This document shows positions 28,276 through 37,599 of a DNA stretch of 64,000 nt, one piece after another (position 1 is the first letter of the stretch; every line of letters begins with the position of its first letter). The notes beneath the pieces were generated by a model. The model saw only the letters and a program-made list of their open reading frames with translations. It was not told the DNA's origin and searched no databases. Position numbers and translations under genes: made by a program. This stretch comes from Alphaproteobacteria bacterium LSUCC0396. Its GTDB lineage: Bacteria > Pseudomonadota > Alphaproteobacteria > Puniceispirillales > Puniceispirillaceae. The stretch spans positions 1,481,001-1,545,000 of the forward strand of contig CP166131.1 in NCBI GenBank assembly GCA_041228345.1. Reading direction: 5' to 3'.

Positions 28276-28734
28276 CTATGATGCGCCACCCAATGTGCCC
28301 ACCCAGATTTTGATCGTGGTAACATAGGTGATCGCCATACCATAATGCGTTTTTTTATGGCCCTTGGCGATGTCAAAAGAGGTGGGCGCAAGCTTAAATC
28401 CAATTGCGCCAATGGCAATGCCGCTCGCGCCTGCCACCATAATGCCGCGCCAGCTTGATAAAAAACTGGGTCGATGAAATGATAAGGGCACGGCGCAATT
28501 CGGGCAGAAAAACCGCAAGGATAAATTGCTATGGGCCAGTTTTGGCAGATAAACCGATAATTTGCAGGATTTGCAGCGCCGTTTCACAACCGCGCCACTG
28601 ATTTTATCCACCGCCTCATCTGGCAGAAAAAATGCCGTCTCGCAACTGTGACATCGGATTGGCATATTCCGATAATTTCGGATCAGTTCCGGCAACACCA
28701 CAAGTTTATGGCAATGCGGGCAGGTTTGGTCCAT
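28276..28734 (-). CDS. Zinc-ribbon membrane protein of unknown function
   Basis: I do not recognise a characterised family. The 152-residue protein has four CxxC knuckles (CPHC, CHSC, CKSC, CPNC) in its first ~85 residues. They would form two zinc ribbons, the first resembling the MJ0042-type zinc-finger. One hydrophobic segment (about 96-115) and a short soluble or membrane-associated tail follow. It sits between hrcA and the lysine-rich gene, on the opposite strand to the chaperone genes. Function is unknown. A membrane-tethered nucleic-acid or protein-binding role is only a guess. Confidence 0.75.
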   Translation of the reverse strand: MDQTCPHCHKLVVLPELIRNYRNMPIRCHSCETAFFLPDEAVDKISGAVVKRRCKSCKLSVYLPKLAHSNLSLRFFCPNCAVPLSFHRPSFLSSWRGIMVAGASGIAIGAIGFKLAPTSFDIAKGHKKTHYGMAITYVTTIKIWVGTLGGAS

Positions 28735-28987
28735 TTATTTAATCTCCATCAATGCCAAGGCAACGGCGATTATCGTCCCGATGAAATCATAGGGTGATAA
28801 TGACTAATAAATCGTTAGCGATAAATTAATCGTCAAAAAGAAAGGGTTTTTCGTAGGTTGCCCGCCATGTCTGATCGCGCCATTTCCAAAAAGGTGATGC
28901 TGGCTGGCTTTATTATACGGGAAAGATCGGGGGTACATAGATAGATCGGCTGAGGTGATTAAAGGCGTTCTAAGGCCGCCGTTCCGG

Positions 28988-29671
28988 TTATTCTTTCTGG
29001 GTCGTTTTCTGGGCGGTTTTTTTTGCCGCTGCCTTCTTGGCTGCTGCCTTTTTGGTCGCCGCTTTTTTGGCTGTTGCTCTTTTTTTCACAGGTTTTTTGT
29101 TGGCTGGTCGGCTCTCCAGTGCCGCCTGTCGTATATCGTCCGATTTCCCCCCCACGTCCGGCGATGACACGGTTAGCAGACTATAAAGCGAGTCAGATAC
29201 GGCATGGCGCACCATATGCGGCAGTTCCTTTGCCAAAACAGCCCGCACAGCATCACTGACCTCGGCCATCAAATCCCGACGGAGTTGATCGCTAATCGGT
29301 TGTGGATCTGGATCCATGATCTGGCCTTGGGATGATTTGCTAGCCCGATCAATTGCTGCGGCAATCTCGGCCATGGTTGAATTTGATAGAGATGTATCCT
29401 CAGCCGATATGCTGCTGCTCTTGCCAATAACAGTGACCCTAGGCGGTGCGGGCTCGCTTGGCAAAATGGCAATAGTGGTACTGGTATCAGGTTTGGTATC
29501 AGGTTTGGTGAAGGCGCCGCCTCTTACCTGCTGTTTGGCCATCGCAGGTGGTGCGGTTGATTTAACCACAGCCATCATTGGGTTGCCGTCTTTTATGACC
29601 GCTTCGGCTTCGTCACACAGCGCCTCAATTGATTTCCAGATTTGCGCATTTTGCATAATAGGCTTATCCAA
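28988..29671 (-). CDS. Protein with a PopZ-like helical segment and a histone-H1-like Lys/Ala tail
   Basis: No characterised orthologue is recognised. Of 227 residues, the N-terminus (about 8-28) is a short predicted helix. Residues 30-115 are Pro/Thr/Ser-rich and low-complexity, including a duplicated TKPD. Residues about 128-165 (RRDLMAEVSDAVRAVLAKEL, then PHMVRHAV) resemble the C-terminal helical region of PopZ/DUF2497 polar organisers. The last ~40 residues are Lys/Ala-rich with repeated AAKK, like bacterial histone-H1-like tails. PopZ resemblance is by eye only. It lies about 18 kb from oriC and 26 kb from parB. The GC- and repeat-rich tail is a likely site of length variation. Confidence 0.7.
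   Translation of the reverse strand: MDKPIMQNAQIWKSIEALCDEAEAVIKDGNPMMAVVKSTAPPAMAKQQVRGGAFTKPDTKPDTSTTIAILPSEPAPPRVTVIGKSSSISAEDTSLSNSTMAEIAAAIDRASKSSQGQIMDPDPQPISDQLRRDLMAEVSDAVRAVLAKELPHMVRHAVSDSLYSLLTVSSPDVGGKSDDIRQAALESRPANKKPVKKRATAKKAATKKAAAKKAAAKKTAQKTTQKE
29483..29506. repeat. 12-bp in-frame tandem duplication in the lysine-rich protein gene
   Basis: GGTATCAGGTTT occurs twice in tandem and encodes a repeated TKPD on the minus strand. Confidence 0.88.
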
Positions 29672-29996
29672 CCATTCATTGGTCTATTCGGGCTCATCAT
29701 GATTTCACGCCGTAACGCACCACATACCATACTAAAGACCTAGCATGAACCTAATCTTGAACCTGATCCTGAAGACAGTAATTAATGTCTCATAAGTCAG
29801 CAAAAGAAACAACAACTTGTCCGCTAGTGTGAGATTACATGATCAATGAGTGATGGCAGAGGAAAAAGCTGGCACAGGCTTTGGGTAAAGGCGCGCGGCA
29901 AAATAACAATTTTTTGACGTTTTACTCTTGGCGAAGCCGTTTTGGATCACTAGATAAGGCTAGCAATCCGCAGATGGATGCAAAAAGGACTTAAAA
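29672..29996. other. 325-bp intergenic region between the lysine-rich protein gene and grpE
   Basis: No gene is visible. It should contain divergent promoters for the two flanking genes, but I could not find a convincing match to the RpoH consensus near grpE. It carries an imperfect 12-bp tandem repeat (TGAACCTAATCT/TGAACCTGATCC, 29746-29769). The grpE ribosome site is AAAAGGAC, just before 29997. Confidence 0.6.
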
Positions 29997-30761
29997 ATGA
30001 TAGACCAAAAGAATAGCACGGACGGACCCGACAGCGATCCTGACAGCGATCAGACAGCCGGTTCTGGCACCGACGCACCGGCGGCGGCAGATGATCACGG
30101 TGCGCAGGCCAGCAACCACTCTGGAAATGCTGCGAGTGATACACCCAGCAGCGATACACCCAGCAACGAAGCGCTGGATGATTTGATTGCTGCCACCGGT
30201 GGGCGACCAAACGCTGCCTCGTCGATTGATGAAGATGCTGGTTCACACGACCCGCTATCGGCACTAATGGCTGAACGCGATCAGCTGAAAGACCAGCTGT
30301 TACGCGCCTTGGCAGATACTGAAAATATGCGCCGCCGTAGCGAGCGTGAAGCGGCGAATGTCCGCAAATATGGCCATACGCCGTTTGCGCGTGACCTCGT
30401 AGGTGCGATTGATAATCTGGCGCGGGTGATTGACTCGGCACCAGATGATCTTGGTCAGGCCGACGAGACGATGAAATCGCTCATCACCGGGATTCAGCTT
30501 AGCTGGACTGAATTGCAGTCCGTCATTGAAAAGCATGGGATCAAGCGGGTTGAGCCGCTGAACGAGAAGTTTGACTATAATCTGCATCAGGCAATGTTTG
30601 AAGTGCCAACAAATGATCAGCCAAGTGGTGTTGTCCTCGAGGTTGTCCAGCATGGGTATGTTTTACATGACCGGCTGCTACGTCCAGCGATGGTTGGCGT
30701 CTCAAAGGCCGGTGATACAGCCGCGCCCAGCGACGGTGAGCCGCAAAAAACAGATGAATAG
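29997..30761 (+). CDS. grpE: Nucleotide exchange factor GrpE
   Basis: GrpE releases ADP from DnaK. The 254-residue protein is longer than the usual ~200 because of an acidic, low-complexity N-terminus of about 85 residues (Asp/Ser/Thr-rich, with duplicated SDTPS). The coiled coil (LMAERDQLKDQLLRALADTE) and the conserved beta domain (EKFDYNLHQAMFE, VVQHGYVLHDRLLRPAMV) follow. dnaK is 328 bp downstream with its own heat-shock promoter. Confidence 0.95.
   Translation: MIDQKNSTDGPDSDPDSDQTAGSGTDAPAAADDHGAQASNHSGNAASDTPSSDTPSNEALDDLIAATGGRPNAASSIDEDAGSHDPLSALMAERDQLKDQLLRALADTENMRRRSEREAANVRKYGHTPFARDLVGAIDNLARVIDSAPDDLGQADETMKSLITGIQLSWTELQSVIEKHGIKRVEPLNEKFDYNLHQAMFEVPTNDQPSGVVLEVVQHGYVLHDRLLRPAMVGVSKAGDTAAPSDGEPQKTDE
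30136..30165. repeat. 15-bp in-frame tandem duplication in grpE
   Basis: GTGATACACCCAGCA is followed by GCGATACACCCAGCA, giving the repeated SDTPS in the acidic N-terminus. Confidence 0.88.
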
Positions 30762-30902
30762 GGATGGGAAATTTGCCGGATCATCACTTGATCTCAGCAT
30801 AGGGAATACCGCGTAAATATGACTAAATGGGGGTGGAAACGGTATAGCTGCAACCGCGGTAATACCTAGGTTTGGCAGTTTCTCTTGTCAAACTTACTCC
30901 CT

Positions 30903-30930
30903 CTTGTAACCGAAATAATAAGTCCTATAT
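30903..30930 (+). promoter_or_regulatory. RpoH (sigma-32) heat-shock promoter of dnaK
   Basis: CTTG (30903-30906), a 17-bp spacer and CCTATAT (30924-30930) match the alphaproteobacterial RpoH consensus (CTTG-N17-CYTATNT). Transcription would start near 30937, giving a leader of about 150 bases before dnaK. Confidence 0.82.
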
Positions 30931-30956
30931 GGACGATAGTTGAACGGTAGTGACAG

Positions 30957-30991
30957 AACCGGTGCGTTAAACGCCGGTTACGCCCCCGTAA
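30957..30991 (+). promoter_or_regulatory. Possible stem-loops in the dnaK 5' leader
   Basis: AACCG...GCGT pairs with ACGC...CGGTT (30957-30979). Adjacent TTACG/CGTAA closes a CCCC loop (30978-30991). The two share two bases, so they are alternative or strained structures. They do not cover the ribosome site, so a classic RNA thermometer is not indicated. Confidence 0.35.
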
Positions 30992-31089
30992 GGTCTGCTT
31001 ATGGGAACGAAATGTCTTAAAGGGCCACTCTATCAGCGTCACCTTGAAACAGGTTTGGCAATGAGTGGTCAGGGAAAGGAGCTTTGGAT

Positions 31090-33000
31090 ATGGCGAGAGT
31101 TATTGGTATTGATTTGGGAACCACAAATTCCTGTGTTGCTGTTATGGACGGATCCGAGCCACGGGTGATCGAAAATGCCGAAGGCGCGAGAACAACGCCG
31201 TCAATGGTAGCATTTGCAAATGGTGAACGTCTGGTTGGCCAAGCGGCCAAGCGTCAGGCGGTTACAAATTCTGAAAACACACTTTTTGCGATCAAGCGTC
31301 TGATTGGTCGCCGCTTCAAGGACAAATCCACCAAGGCATTTGCCGATCTGGTGCCATTCGAACTGGTTGGCGCCAAAAATGGTGATGCGTGGGTAAAGGT
31401 TGAGGGTGAAGAATATTCACCCAGCCAAATCTCCAGCTTTGTTCTTCGCAAACTAAAAGAAGATGCCGAGGCCTATCTTGGTGAAACCGTGACGCAGGCG
31501 GTGATCACCGTTCCAGCCTATTTCAATGATGCCCAGCGTCAGGCGACAAAGGATGCTGGCAAAATTGCCGGTCTTGAGGTGTTGCGGATCATCAACGAGC
31601 CAACAGCGGCCGCGCTGGCCTATGGCCTTGATCGCAAGGAATCAGGCATTGTTGCCGTTTATGACCTTGGTGGCGGAACCTTTGATGTTTCCATCCTCGA
31701 GGTTGGCGATGGCGTGTTCGAGGTCAAATCTACCAATGGTGATACATTCCTTGGTGGTGAAGATTTTGACCATGCGATCATTGAATTTCTGGCTGATTCT
31801 TTCAAATCAAGCGACGGTATTGATCTTCGCGGCGACAAGCTGGCTTTGCAGCGGCTTAAAGAAGCAGCTGAAAAAGCCAAGATTGAATTGTCATCTTCAG
31901 TACAGACTGATGTAAATCTGCCGTTCATCACCGCTGATGCGACCGGGCCGAAACATCTTAATGTCAAACTGACACGGGCCAAGTTGGAACAGCTGGTTGG
32001 CGATCTGATTGCCCGCACGATGGAGCCTTGTAAAGCGGCATTGAAAGATGCTGGCATCAAGGCGTCAGAAATTGATGAAGTGATCATGGTCGGCGGTATG
32101 ACCCGTATGCCGAAAATCATCGAAAAGGTGAAAGAATTTTTTGGCACCGAACCGCATCGTGGGGTGAACCCTGATGAAGTTGTTGCCTCAGGTGCAGCGA
32201 TTCAGGCCGGTGTTCTAACCGGTGACGTCAAGGATGTGCTTCTTCTCGACGTGACGCCATTGTCACTTGGTATCGAAACGCTTGGCGGTGTCTTTACCCG
32301 GTTGATTGATCGCAACACAACGATCCCGACCAAGAAAAGCCAAGTCTTTTCAACGGCTGATGATAATCAATCTGCGGTTACCATCTCGGTTTGTCAGGGT
32401 GAACGCGAAATGGCTGCAGATAACAAGGCGCTTGGCCAGTTCAATCTGGAAGGCATTTCACCTGCCCCGCGCGGTGTGCCGCAAATCGAGGTAACCTTTG
32501 ATATTGATGCCAATGGTATCGTCAAGGTCAGTGCCAAGGATAAAGCCACTGGCAAAGAGCAGGAAATCCGTATTCAAGCCTCTGGTGGATTGGATGACAG
32601 CGAGATCGACCGCATGGTTGCCGAGGCTGAAGCCAATGCCGAAACTGACAAGCAGCGCCGTGCCGAAGTTGAAACCCGCAATCAGGGCGAGGCTTTGGTT
32701 CATGGTGCAGAAAAAGCCATTGATGATCTTGGTGACAAGGCGGATCCTCAGGCCAAAGCCGATGTTGAAGCCGGTATCGAGGCGCTTCGCGAAGCCCTTG
32801 ATGGTGACGATATTGAGGCGATTTCGTCAAAATCGGCTGAATTGTCCAAGGTGATGATGAAGATGGGTGAAGCCGCCTATCAGGCCGAAGCTGAAACCGC
32901 AGGCAAAGACGGTGCAAACAACGATGATGGTTCCGTTGTTGATGCCGAATTTGAAGAGGTGGACGCCGATTCAGACGATGGCAAAAAACAAAGCAAATAA
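31090..33000 (+). CDS. dnaK: Molecular chaperone DnaK (Hsp70)
   Basis: DnaK is an ATP-dependent Hsp70 that binds unfolded peptides with DnaJ and GrpE. The 636-residue protein starts [20 protein letters not shown] and has the phosphate-binding [12 protein letters not shown]. The substrate-binding domain is at about 390-505 and a helical lid and acidic tail ([10 protein letters not shown]) follow. The ATG at 31090 is preceded by AGGAG (31077-31081), 8 bases away. A TTG two codons upstream is not needed. A perfect RpoH-type promoter lies about 160 bp upstream and a terminator hairpin follows the stop. Confidence 0.98.
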   Translation: MARVIGIDLGTTNSCVAVMDGSEPRVIENAEGARTTPSMVAFANGERLVGQAAKRQAVTNSENTLFAIKRLIGRRFKDKSTKAFADLVPFELVGAKNGDAWVKVEGEEYSPSQISSFVLRKLKEDAEAYLGETVTQAVITVPAYFNDAQRQATKDAGKIAGLEVLRIINEPTAAALAYGLDRKESGIVAVYDLGGGTFDVSILEVGDGVFEVKSTNGDTFLGGEDFDHAIIEFLADSFKSSDGIDLRGDKLALQRLKEAAEKAKIELSSSVQTDVNLPFITADATGPKHLNVKLTRAKLEQLVGDLIARTMEPCKAALKDAGIKASEIDEVIMVGGMTRMPKIIEKVKEFFGTEPHRGVNPDEVVASGAAIQAGVLTGDVKDVLLLDVTPLSLGIETLGGVFTRLIDRNTTIPTKKSQVFSTADDNQSAVTISVCQGEREMAADNKALGQFNLEGISPAPRGVPQIEVTFDIDANGIVKVSAKDKATGKEQEIRIQASGGLDDSEIDRMVAEAEANAETDKQRRAEVETRNQGEALVHGAEKAIDDLGDKADPQAKADVEAGIEALREALDGDDIEAISSKSAELSKVMMKMGEAAYQAEAETAGKDGANNDDGSVVDAEFEEVDADSDDGKKQSK

Positions 33001-33015
33001 GCCAAAATAAATATG

Positions 33016-33045
33016 AAACCGGAGCTAGATCAGGCTCCGGTTTTT
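33016..33045 (+). terminator. Rho-independent terminator or attenuator between dnaK and dnaJ
   Basis: The arms AAACCGGAGC (33016-33025) and GCTCCGGTTT (33034-33043) form a perfect 10-bp stem with an 8-base loop. A run of five T begins at 33041. It would end dnaK transcripts or reduce read-through into dnaJ. Confidence 0.85.
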
Positions 33046-33071
33046 GAATTTTCACGGCAAAAGTGGCAGGC

Positions 33072-34172
33072 ATGAGCAAGCGCGATTACTACGACGTATT
33101 AGGTGTTGAAAAAAACGCCGACGATAAGGCAATTAAATCGGCATTTCGTAAACTTGCGATGGCAAACCACCCTGATCGAAATCAGGGTGACGAGGCAGCC
33201 GAACAGCGATTCCGCGAAGCCAATGAAGCCTATGATGTTTTAAAAGACCCGCAAAAACGTGCAGCCTATGACCGGATGGGCCATGCAGCCTTTGATCAGG
33301 CAGCTGGCGGCGGCGGTTTTGGCGGTGGCGGCTTTTCCGATATTTTTGACCAGATGTTCTCTGAATTTTCTGGCGGCGGTGGGCGGCAACGTGATCAGAG
33401 CGGTAATGATTTGCGCTATGATATGTCAATCTCGCTGGAAGATGCCTTTACCGGATTACAGCAAGATATTTCGATTACGATACCGTCTGAATGTGATAGC
33501 TGTACCGGCAGTGGTGCAGCAGATGGTAGCAGGCCCAGCACTTGTGGTACTTGTGGTGGTGCGGGGCGCGTTCGGGCGCAACAAGGGTTTTTTGCGGTTG
33601 AGAGAACTTGTCCTGCCTGTCAGGGTATGGGTCAGGTAATCTCTGATCCGTGTCGTTCATGTGGCGGCGAAGGCCGTGTCCAGCGGGCCAAAACCTTGGC
33701 GGTTTCGATCCCTGCAGGTGTTGATACCGGCACCCGTATCCGCCTATCTGGCAAGGGCGAAGCCGGTCTTAGGGGCGGGCCAGCGGGGGATCTTTATATT
33801 TTTGTCAATGTTGATCCACATCCTATTTTTACCCGCGACGGCAGTAACCTGCACGCCCGTATTCCGCTGCCAATGACGACGGCGGCACTTGGCGGCAGTA
33901 TTGATGTGCCAACGCTCGAAGGGAAAATGGCGCGCCTGACAATCGAGGCTGGAACGCAATCAGGACGGAAATTCCGGATGCGCGGCAAAGGGATGCCTGC
34001 TTTGCGCCGCGGTAATCCGGGCGATCAGATCGTCGAGGTTCAGGTCGAAACGCCGACCAACTTGAACAAAAAGCAGAAAGAGCTTCTTGAAGCATTTTCG
34101 AATTCGGGCAATACCAGCCCTGAATCCGCCAGCTTTCTTGAGCGGGTAAAACGCATCTGGGCTGATGATTGA
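33072..34172 (+). CDS. dnaJ: Chaperone protein DnaJ (Hsp40)
   Basis: DnaJ stimulates DnaK ATPase and delivers clients. The 366-residue protein has a J domain with the HPD motif (NHPDR, about residue 32-36) and a Gly/Phe-rich linker. Four CxxCxGxG zinc repeats ([32 protein letters not shown]) and the C-terminal substrate domains follow. The ATG at 33072 ([12 protein letters not shown]) aligns with the family, and a GTG three codons earlier is not needed. It lies 71 bp after dnaK, beyond a terminator-like hairpin. Confidence 0.97.
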   Translation: MSKRDYYDVLGVEKNADDKAIKSAFRKLAMANHPDRNQGDEAAEQRFREANEAYDVLKDPQKRAAYDRMGHAAFDQAAGGGGFGGGGFSDIFDQMFSEFSGGGGRQRDQSGNDLRYDMSISLEDAFTGLQQDISITIPSECDSCTGSGAADGSRPSTCGTCGGAGRVRAQQGFFAVERTCPACQGMGQVISDPCRSCGGEGRVQRAKTLAVSIPAGVDTGTRIRLSGKGEAGLRGGPAGDLYIFVNVDPHPIFTRDGSNLHARIPLPMTTAALGGSIDVPTLEGKMARLTIEAGTQSGRKFRMRGKGMPALRRGNPGDQIVEVQVETPTNLNKKQKELLEAFSNSGNTSPESASFLERVKRIWADD

Positions 34173-34318
34173 CGCATCTGAATTCGATTCTGGCGAAACT
34201 GAATTGGGGGCTTGCCCAAACGGGGCAGCTATTTATATGCTGGCTGCCAGCGGATGAAGCCGGTTATGATTGGTAACGGCGCAGGCTGCGCGACCATCAG
34301 GTATATAAAGGCAGATTA

Positions 34319-35119
34319 ATGATAAGAATTGCAATTCCAGGCGGGGCTGGCCGTATGGGCTCGATGTTAATCCGGGCAATCGCAGCGGCACCAGACCTTG
34401 AGCTTGTGGCCGCAAACGACCGGCCTGATAGCCCGTTCATTGGACATGATGCCGGCGAAGTGGCGCAAATTGGGGCTAATGGGGTGATCATTGGCAGTGA
34501 TCCTGAAACACTGTTTACAACAGCTGATGTGGTGATTGATTTTACCAGCCCTGCTGCCAGCCTGCATCATGCTACGCTTGCCGCGGCGCATGGCTGTGCG
34601 ATGGTGATCGGTACGACCGGCCTTAGCGCGGATGAAGAGGCCGAATTAAAAGCGACGGCAAAAAACAGCACCATTGTCTATTGTGCCAACACTTCGGTTG
34701 GGGTGACGTTGCTGACCCAGCTTGTTGAAGAGGTTGCAGCGAAATTAACCGATGGCTGGGATATCGAAATTTTGGAAACGCACCACCATCACAAAGTGGA
34801 TGCGCCATCTGGAACGGCGCTGGCGCTTGGCAAGGCGGCGGCAAAGGGACGCGGTGTCGCGCTTGATGATGTTGCTGATATGGTGCGCAAAGGCCAAACC
34901 GGTGCGCGCAAACAGGGTGATATTGGTTTTGCCGTATTGCGCGGCGGTGATGTTGCTGGCGAACATTCGGTGATTTTTTATGGCGAGTCTGAGCGTGTAG
35001 AGATTTCGCATCGGGCGACCGACCGGGCAATTTTCGCGCGTGGTGCCGTGCGGGCGGCGCGCTTTGCGGTGGCAGCTGCTAATGGATTTTATGATATGAC
35101 GGATGTGCTGAAAGGCTAA
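34319..35119 (+). CDS. dapB: 4-hydroxy-tetrahydrodipicolinate reductase
   Basis: DapB reduces the dihydrodipicolinate intermediate in lysine and diaminopimelate synthesis. The 266-residue protein has the N-terminal nucleotide-binding loop IPGGAGRMGSM (7-17). The substrate motif ETHHHHKVDAPSGTAL follows near 156-171. Length is standard. It precedes nth by 2 bp, forming a dapB-nth pair. Confidence 0.96.
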   Translation: MIRIAIPGGAGRMGSMLIRAIAAAPDLELVAANDRPDSPFIGHDAGEVAQIGANGVIIGSDPETLFTTADVVIDFTSPAASLHHATLAAAHGCAMVIGTTGLSADEEAELKATAKNSTIVYCANTSVGVTLLTQLVEEVAAKLTDGWDIEILETHHHHKVDAPSGTALALGKAAAKGRGVALDDVADMVRKGQTGARKQGDIGFAVLRGGDVAGEHSVIFYGESERVEISHRATDRAIFARGAVRAARFAVAAANGFYDMTDVLKG

Positions 35120-35121
35120 TC

Positions 35122-35766
35122 ATGCCGGCAAAGATGAAACTTGATGCCATTGATGCCTGTTTTGAGCGTTTGTCACAGCGTCAGCCAGACCCGCAAACCG
35201 AACTTGAATTTACCAATCCCTTTACCCTTCTTGTTGCGGTTGTCCTGTCGGCGCAGGCGACTGATGTTGGGGTGAACAAAGCCACAAAGGGGCTGTTTGC
35301 TGCTGCCAGCACACCGGCGGCAATGGTGGCGCTTGGCAGTGATGCTATTCGTCATCATATCCGCACGATTGGCCTGTTTAACACCAAGGCCAAAAATGTT
35401 TTTAAACTATCGCAAATTCTGCTCGATCAGCATGATGGTCAGGTGCCGCAAGATCGCGACGCGCTTGAGGCGCTGCCCGGCGTTGGCCGAAAAACCGCAA
35501 ATGTTGTTCTGAACGAGGCCTTTGGTGAGCCGACAATTGCTGTTGATACGCATATTTTCCGTTTCGGAAATCGCACTGGAATGGCGCCGGGCAAAACGCC
35601 TGACGCGGTTGAAAAGGAATTGCTGCGCCGGGTACCAGATCGGTGGAAAAAGGGTGCACATCACTGGATGATTTTGCATGGGCGCTATGTCTGCAAGGCC
35701 CGAAAGCCTGATTGTGCCGATTGTGTGATTGCTGATTTATGCCTGTTTAAGCCCAAGACAAAATAG
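35122..35766 (+). CDS. nth: Endonuclease III
   Basis: Nth is a DNA glycosylase / AP lyase for oxidised pyrimidines. The 214-residue protein has the helix-hairpin-helix EALPGVGRKTANVVL with the catalytic lysine. The conserved aspartate is in AVDTHIFR. The 4Fe-4S ligands are C-x6-C-x2-C-x5-C near the C-terminus (CKARKPDCADCVIADLC). It follows dapB closely and converges on the lipoprotein gene, with 10 bp between stops. Confidence 0.96.
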   Translation: MPAKMKLDAIDACFERLSQRQPDPQTELEFTNPFTLLVAVVLSAQATDVGVNKATKGLFAAASTPAAMVALGSDAIRHHIRTIGLFNTKAKNVFKLSQILLDQHDGQVPQDRDALEALPGVGRKTANVVLNEAFGEPTIAVDTHIFRFGNRTGMAPGKTPDAVEKELLRRVPDRWKKGAHHWMILHGRYVCKARKPDCADCVIADLCLFKPKTK

Positions 35767-35776
35767 CGTGGCTAAT

Positions 35777-36400
35777 TTACGATCTGGCAGCAAGCCTCTG
35801 ATGCAAACGGTCAATCGCGGTCAGGCATTTAGGTTCATTTAACCGATCACCGATAACGGCACCGCGCATATCCCAGTCTTTGATAATCTTTTGCTGGGTG
35901 TCACCGCTGGTTGGATAGAAAAAGAAATCAACGACACATGAGGTAAAGCGATATTGCCAGATTTCAATCGAGCCTTCTTGCCGAATCATCGCCGCATCGC
36001 CGAGACCCTCTAGCAGGTTTGGCGCGGCTAACCCGATCATATTTTCCGGCTGAAAAGCTGGTTTGATGGGGGCGGCCTCTGCCGGGGCGGCAGTAATGTT
36101 GTTAACTGCGAGATCAATCGCGTTTTGGGCACCCGTTATTTCACCCCCTGCTGTATCATTGCCAGCTGTATCATTTCGGGTCATCGCACTAGACGTCTGC
36201 TCAGCAGTTGCAGATGGCGCGGTTGCCGGTGAAGTAATGGTGATTGTTGGTTTTTTAATGCTGGGCGTATCTGTTCCCTGCTTGGCTACAGCATTATCTT
36301 CAGCCTGCGGGGATGATGGTGTTACCACTGACGGGGCGATCGGTTGGCAGGCCGCAATAAACGCGGCAAATCCGACAAGATAAAGATGTGATCGACGCAT
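35777..36400 (-). CDS. Conserved alphaproteobacterial lipoprotein of unknown function
   Basis: The 207-residue protein has a signal peptide and lipobox IAAC (Cys near 18), then a Thr/Ser/Ala-rich spacer to about residue 115. The conserved C-terminal domain has MIGLAAPNLLEGLGDAAMIR, EGSIEIWQYRF and a Cys followed by VVDFFFYP. A second cysteine (KCL) near the end could pair with it. I recognise the pattern as one found in alphaproteobacterial lipoproteins but know no function. It diverges from the PfkB kinase gene. Confidence 0.8.
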   Translation of the reverse strand: MRRSHLYLVGFAAFIAACQPIAPSVVTPSSPQAEDNAVAKQGTDTPSIKKPTITITSPATAPSATAEQTSSAMTRNDTAGNDTAGGEITGAQNAIDLAVNNITAAPAEAAPIKPAFQPENMIGLAAPNLLEGLGDAAMIRQEGSIEIWQYRFTSCVVDFFFYPTSGDTQQKIIKDWDMRGAVIGDRLNEPKCLTAIDRLHQRLAARS

Positions 36401-36570
36401 TTATCCGCACCCGCGTTGCAACGTTATTGGCTTTCGGTCTAACGGAAAACGCGCATCATTGCACTAACTCTTTTCGGTTTCGCGTGCCATTGGCCTTGTC
36501 CTTTAGGGGCGTCCGGCCTAATGTCTGCCCGTTAGAATTTCCGTTCAGAAATTGCCATAATGAGGTTGTG

Positions 36571-37563
36571 ATGGCCCCAAAAACCCTTGATGTTTTAGCT
36601 GTTGGCAATGCGATTGTTGATATATTCGGACAATGTGACGATGATTTTCTAAGCGCCAATGGTATTGAAAAAGGCGTGATGACCCTGCTTGACGAGGCCG
36701 GATCTGCACAGCTTTATGCGGCACTTGGTGCGATCGGAAACCCACAATTAATCTCGGGTGGTTCAGCGGCTAATACCGCCGTTGGGGTTGCTGCTTTTGG
36801 CGGATCGGCAAATTTTGTCGGACGGGTGCATGACGATGCGCTTGGCACAGCCTTTAGGCGTGATATTCAGGCGGCCGGGGTTGGTTTTGATCATCCGGCG
36901 GCAACGAGCGGGTCGGCAACAGCCTCATCAATCATTCTGGTAACGCCCGATGCGGCGCGGTCAATGAATACTTTTCTTGGGGCAAGCATTGAATTTGAGG
37001 CGGCTGATCTGGCGCTTGCCGATGCGGCGGCGGCAAAGATTATCTATCTCGAAGGCTATCTTTTTGATGCGCCTAACGGCCCGGCTATTTTTGCTGAGGC
37101 AGCGCGACTTGCCAGTCTTTATGACGTCAAATTGGCCTTGTCGCTATCTGATCCATGGTGTGCCGAGCGGCATCGTGCAGCCTTGACCGATTTTATTGAT
37201 GAGCATATTTCGATTTTATTCGGTAATGAAGACGAGGTCGCTAGCTTGTGTCAATCGGGCAGTGACGAGGCGATTGCTGCCTTGGTGGGCAGGCTTGATG
37301 AACTGGTTGTTACCCGCGGTCCAGCCGGCGCATTTATCGGTGCCGGCACCGCGCATCATGAAATTCCGGCAATGCCACAAGGCCCAGTGATTGATACAAC
37401 CGGTGCTGGTGATTTGTTTGCCGCGGGCTATCTGTTCGGCCGGACAAATGGATTTGACGTTAAATCGGCGGGGCGGCTCGCCAGTCTTGCCGCTGGTGAG
37501 GTCATTTCGCATATTGGCGCGCGGCCACAAGCTGACCTAAAGCAGCTTGCGGCGATATTATAG
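36571..37563 (+). CDS. PfkB family carbohydrate/nucleoside kinase (adenosine kinase-like)
   Basis: This is a ribokinase-superfamily kinase of 330 residues. The N-terminal AVGNAIVDIF, the substrate-region SGGSAANTAVG and the C-terminal signature DTTGAGDLFAAGYL with the catalytic Asp are all present. The N-terminal sequence resembles the adenosine-kinase-like branch common in alphaproteobacteria. The ATG at 36571 is preferred, with GAGG at 36562. An upstream ATG at 36388 overlaps the divergent lipoprotein gene. The substrate is inferred only. Confidence 0.88.
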   Translation: MAPKTLDVLAVGNAIVDIFGQCDDDFLSANGIEKGVMTLLDEAGSAQLYAALGAIGNPQLISGGSAANTAVGVAAFGGSANFVGRVHDDALGTAFRRDIQAAGVGFDHPAATSGSATASSIILVTPDAARSMNTFLGASIEFEAADLALADAAAAKIIYLEGYLFDAPNGPAIFAEAARLASLYDVKLALSLSDPWCAERHRAALTDFIDEHISILFGNEDEVASLCQSGSDEAIAALVGRLDELVVTRGPAGAFIGAGTAHHEIPAMPQGPVIDTTGAGDLFAAGYLFGRTNGFDVKSAGRLASLAAGEVISHIGARPQADLKQLAAIL

Positions 37564-37599
37564 AGCGGGCCAAGGGCATAGTATCTCTGAATTTACCGA

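Noticed and set aside
29900-29996. RpoH promoter for grpE (CTTGG near 29929)
   Set aside because: The downstream sequence at the right spacing (CACTAGA) is a poor match to CYTATNT.
30957-30991. RNA thermometer (ROSE-like) in the dnaK leader
   Set aside because: The hairpins lie about 85 bases before the ribosome site and do not mask it. RpoH control is explained by the promoter.
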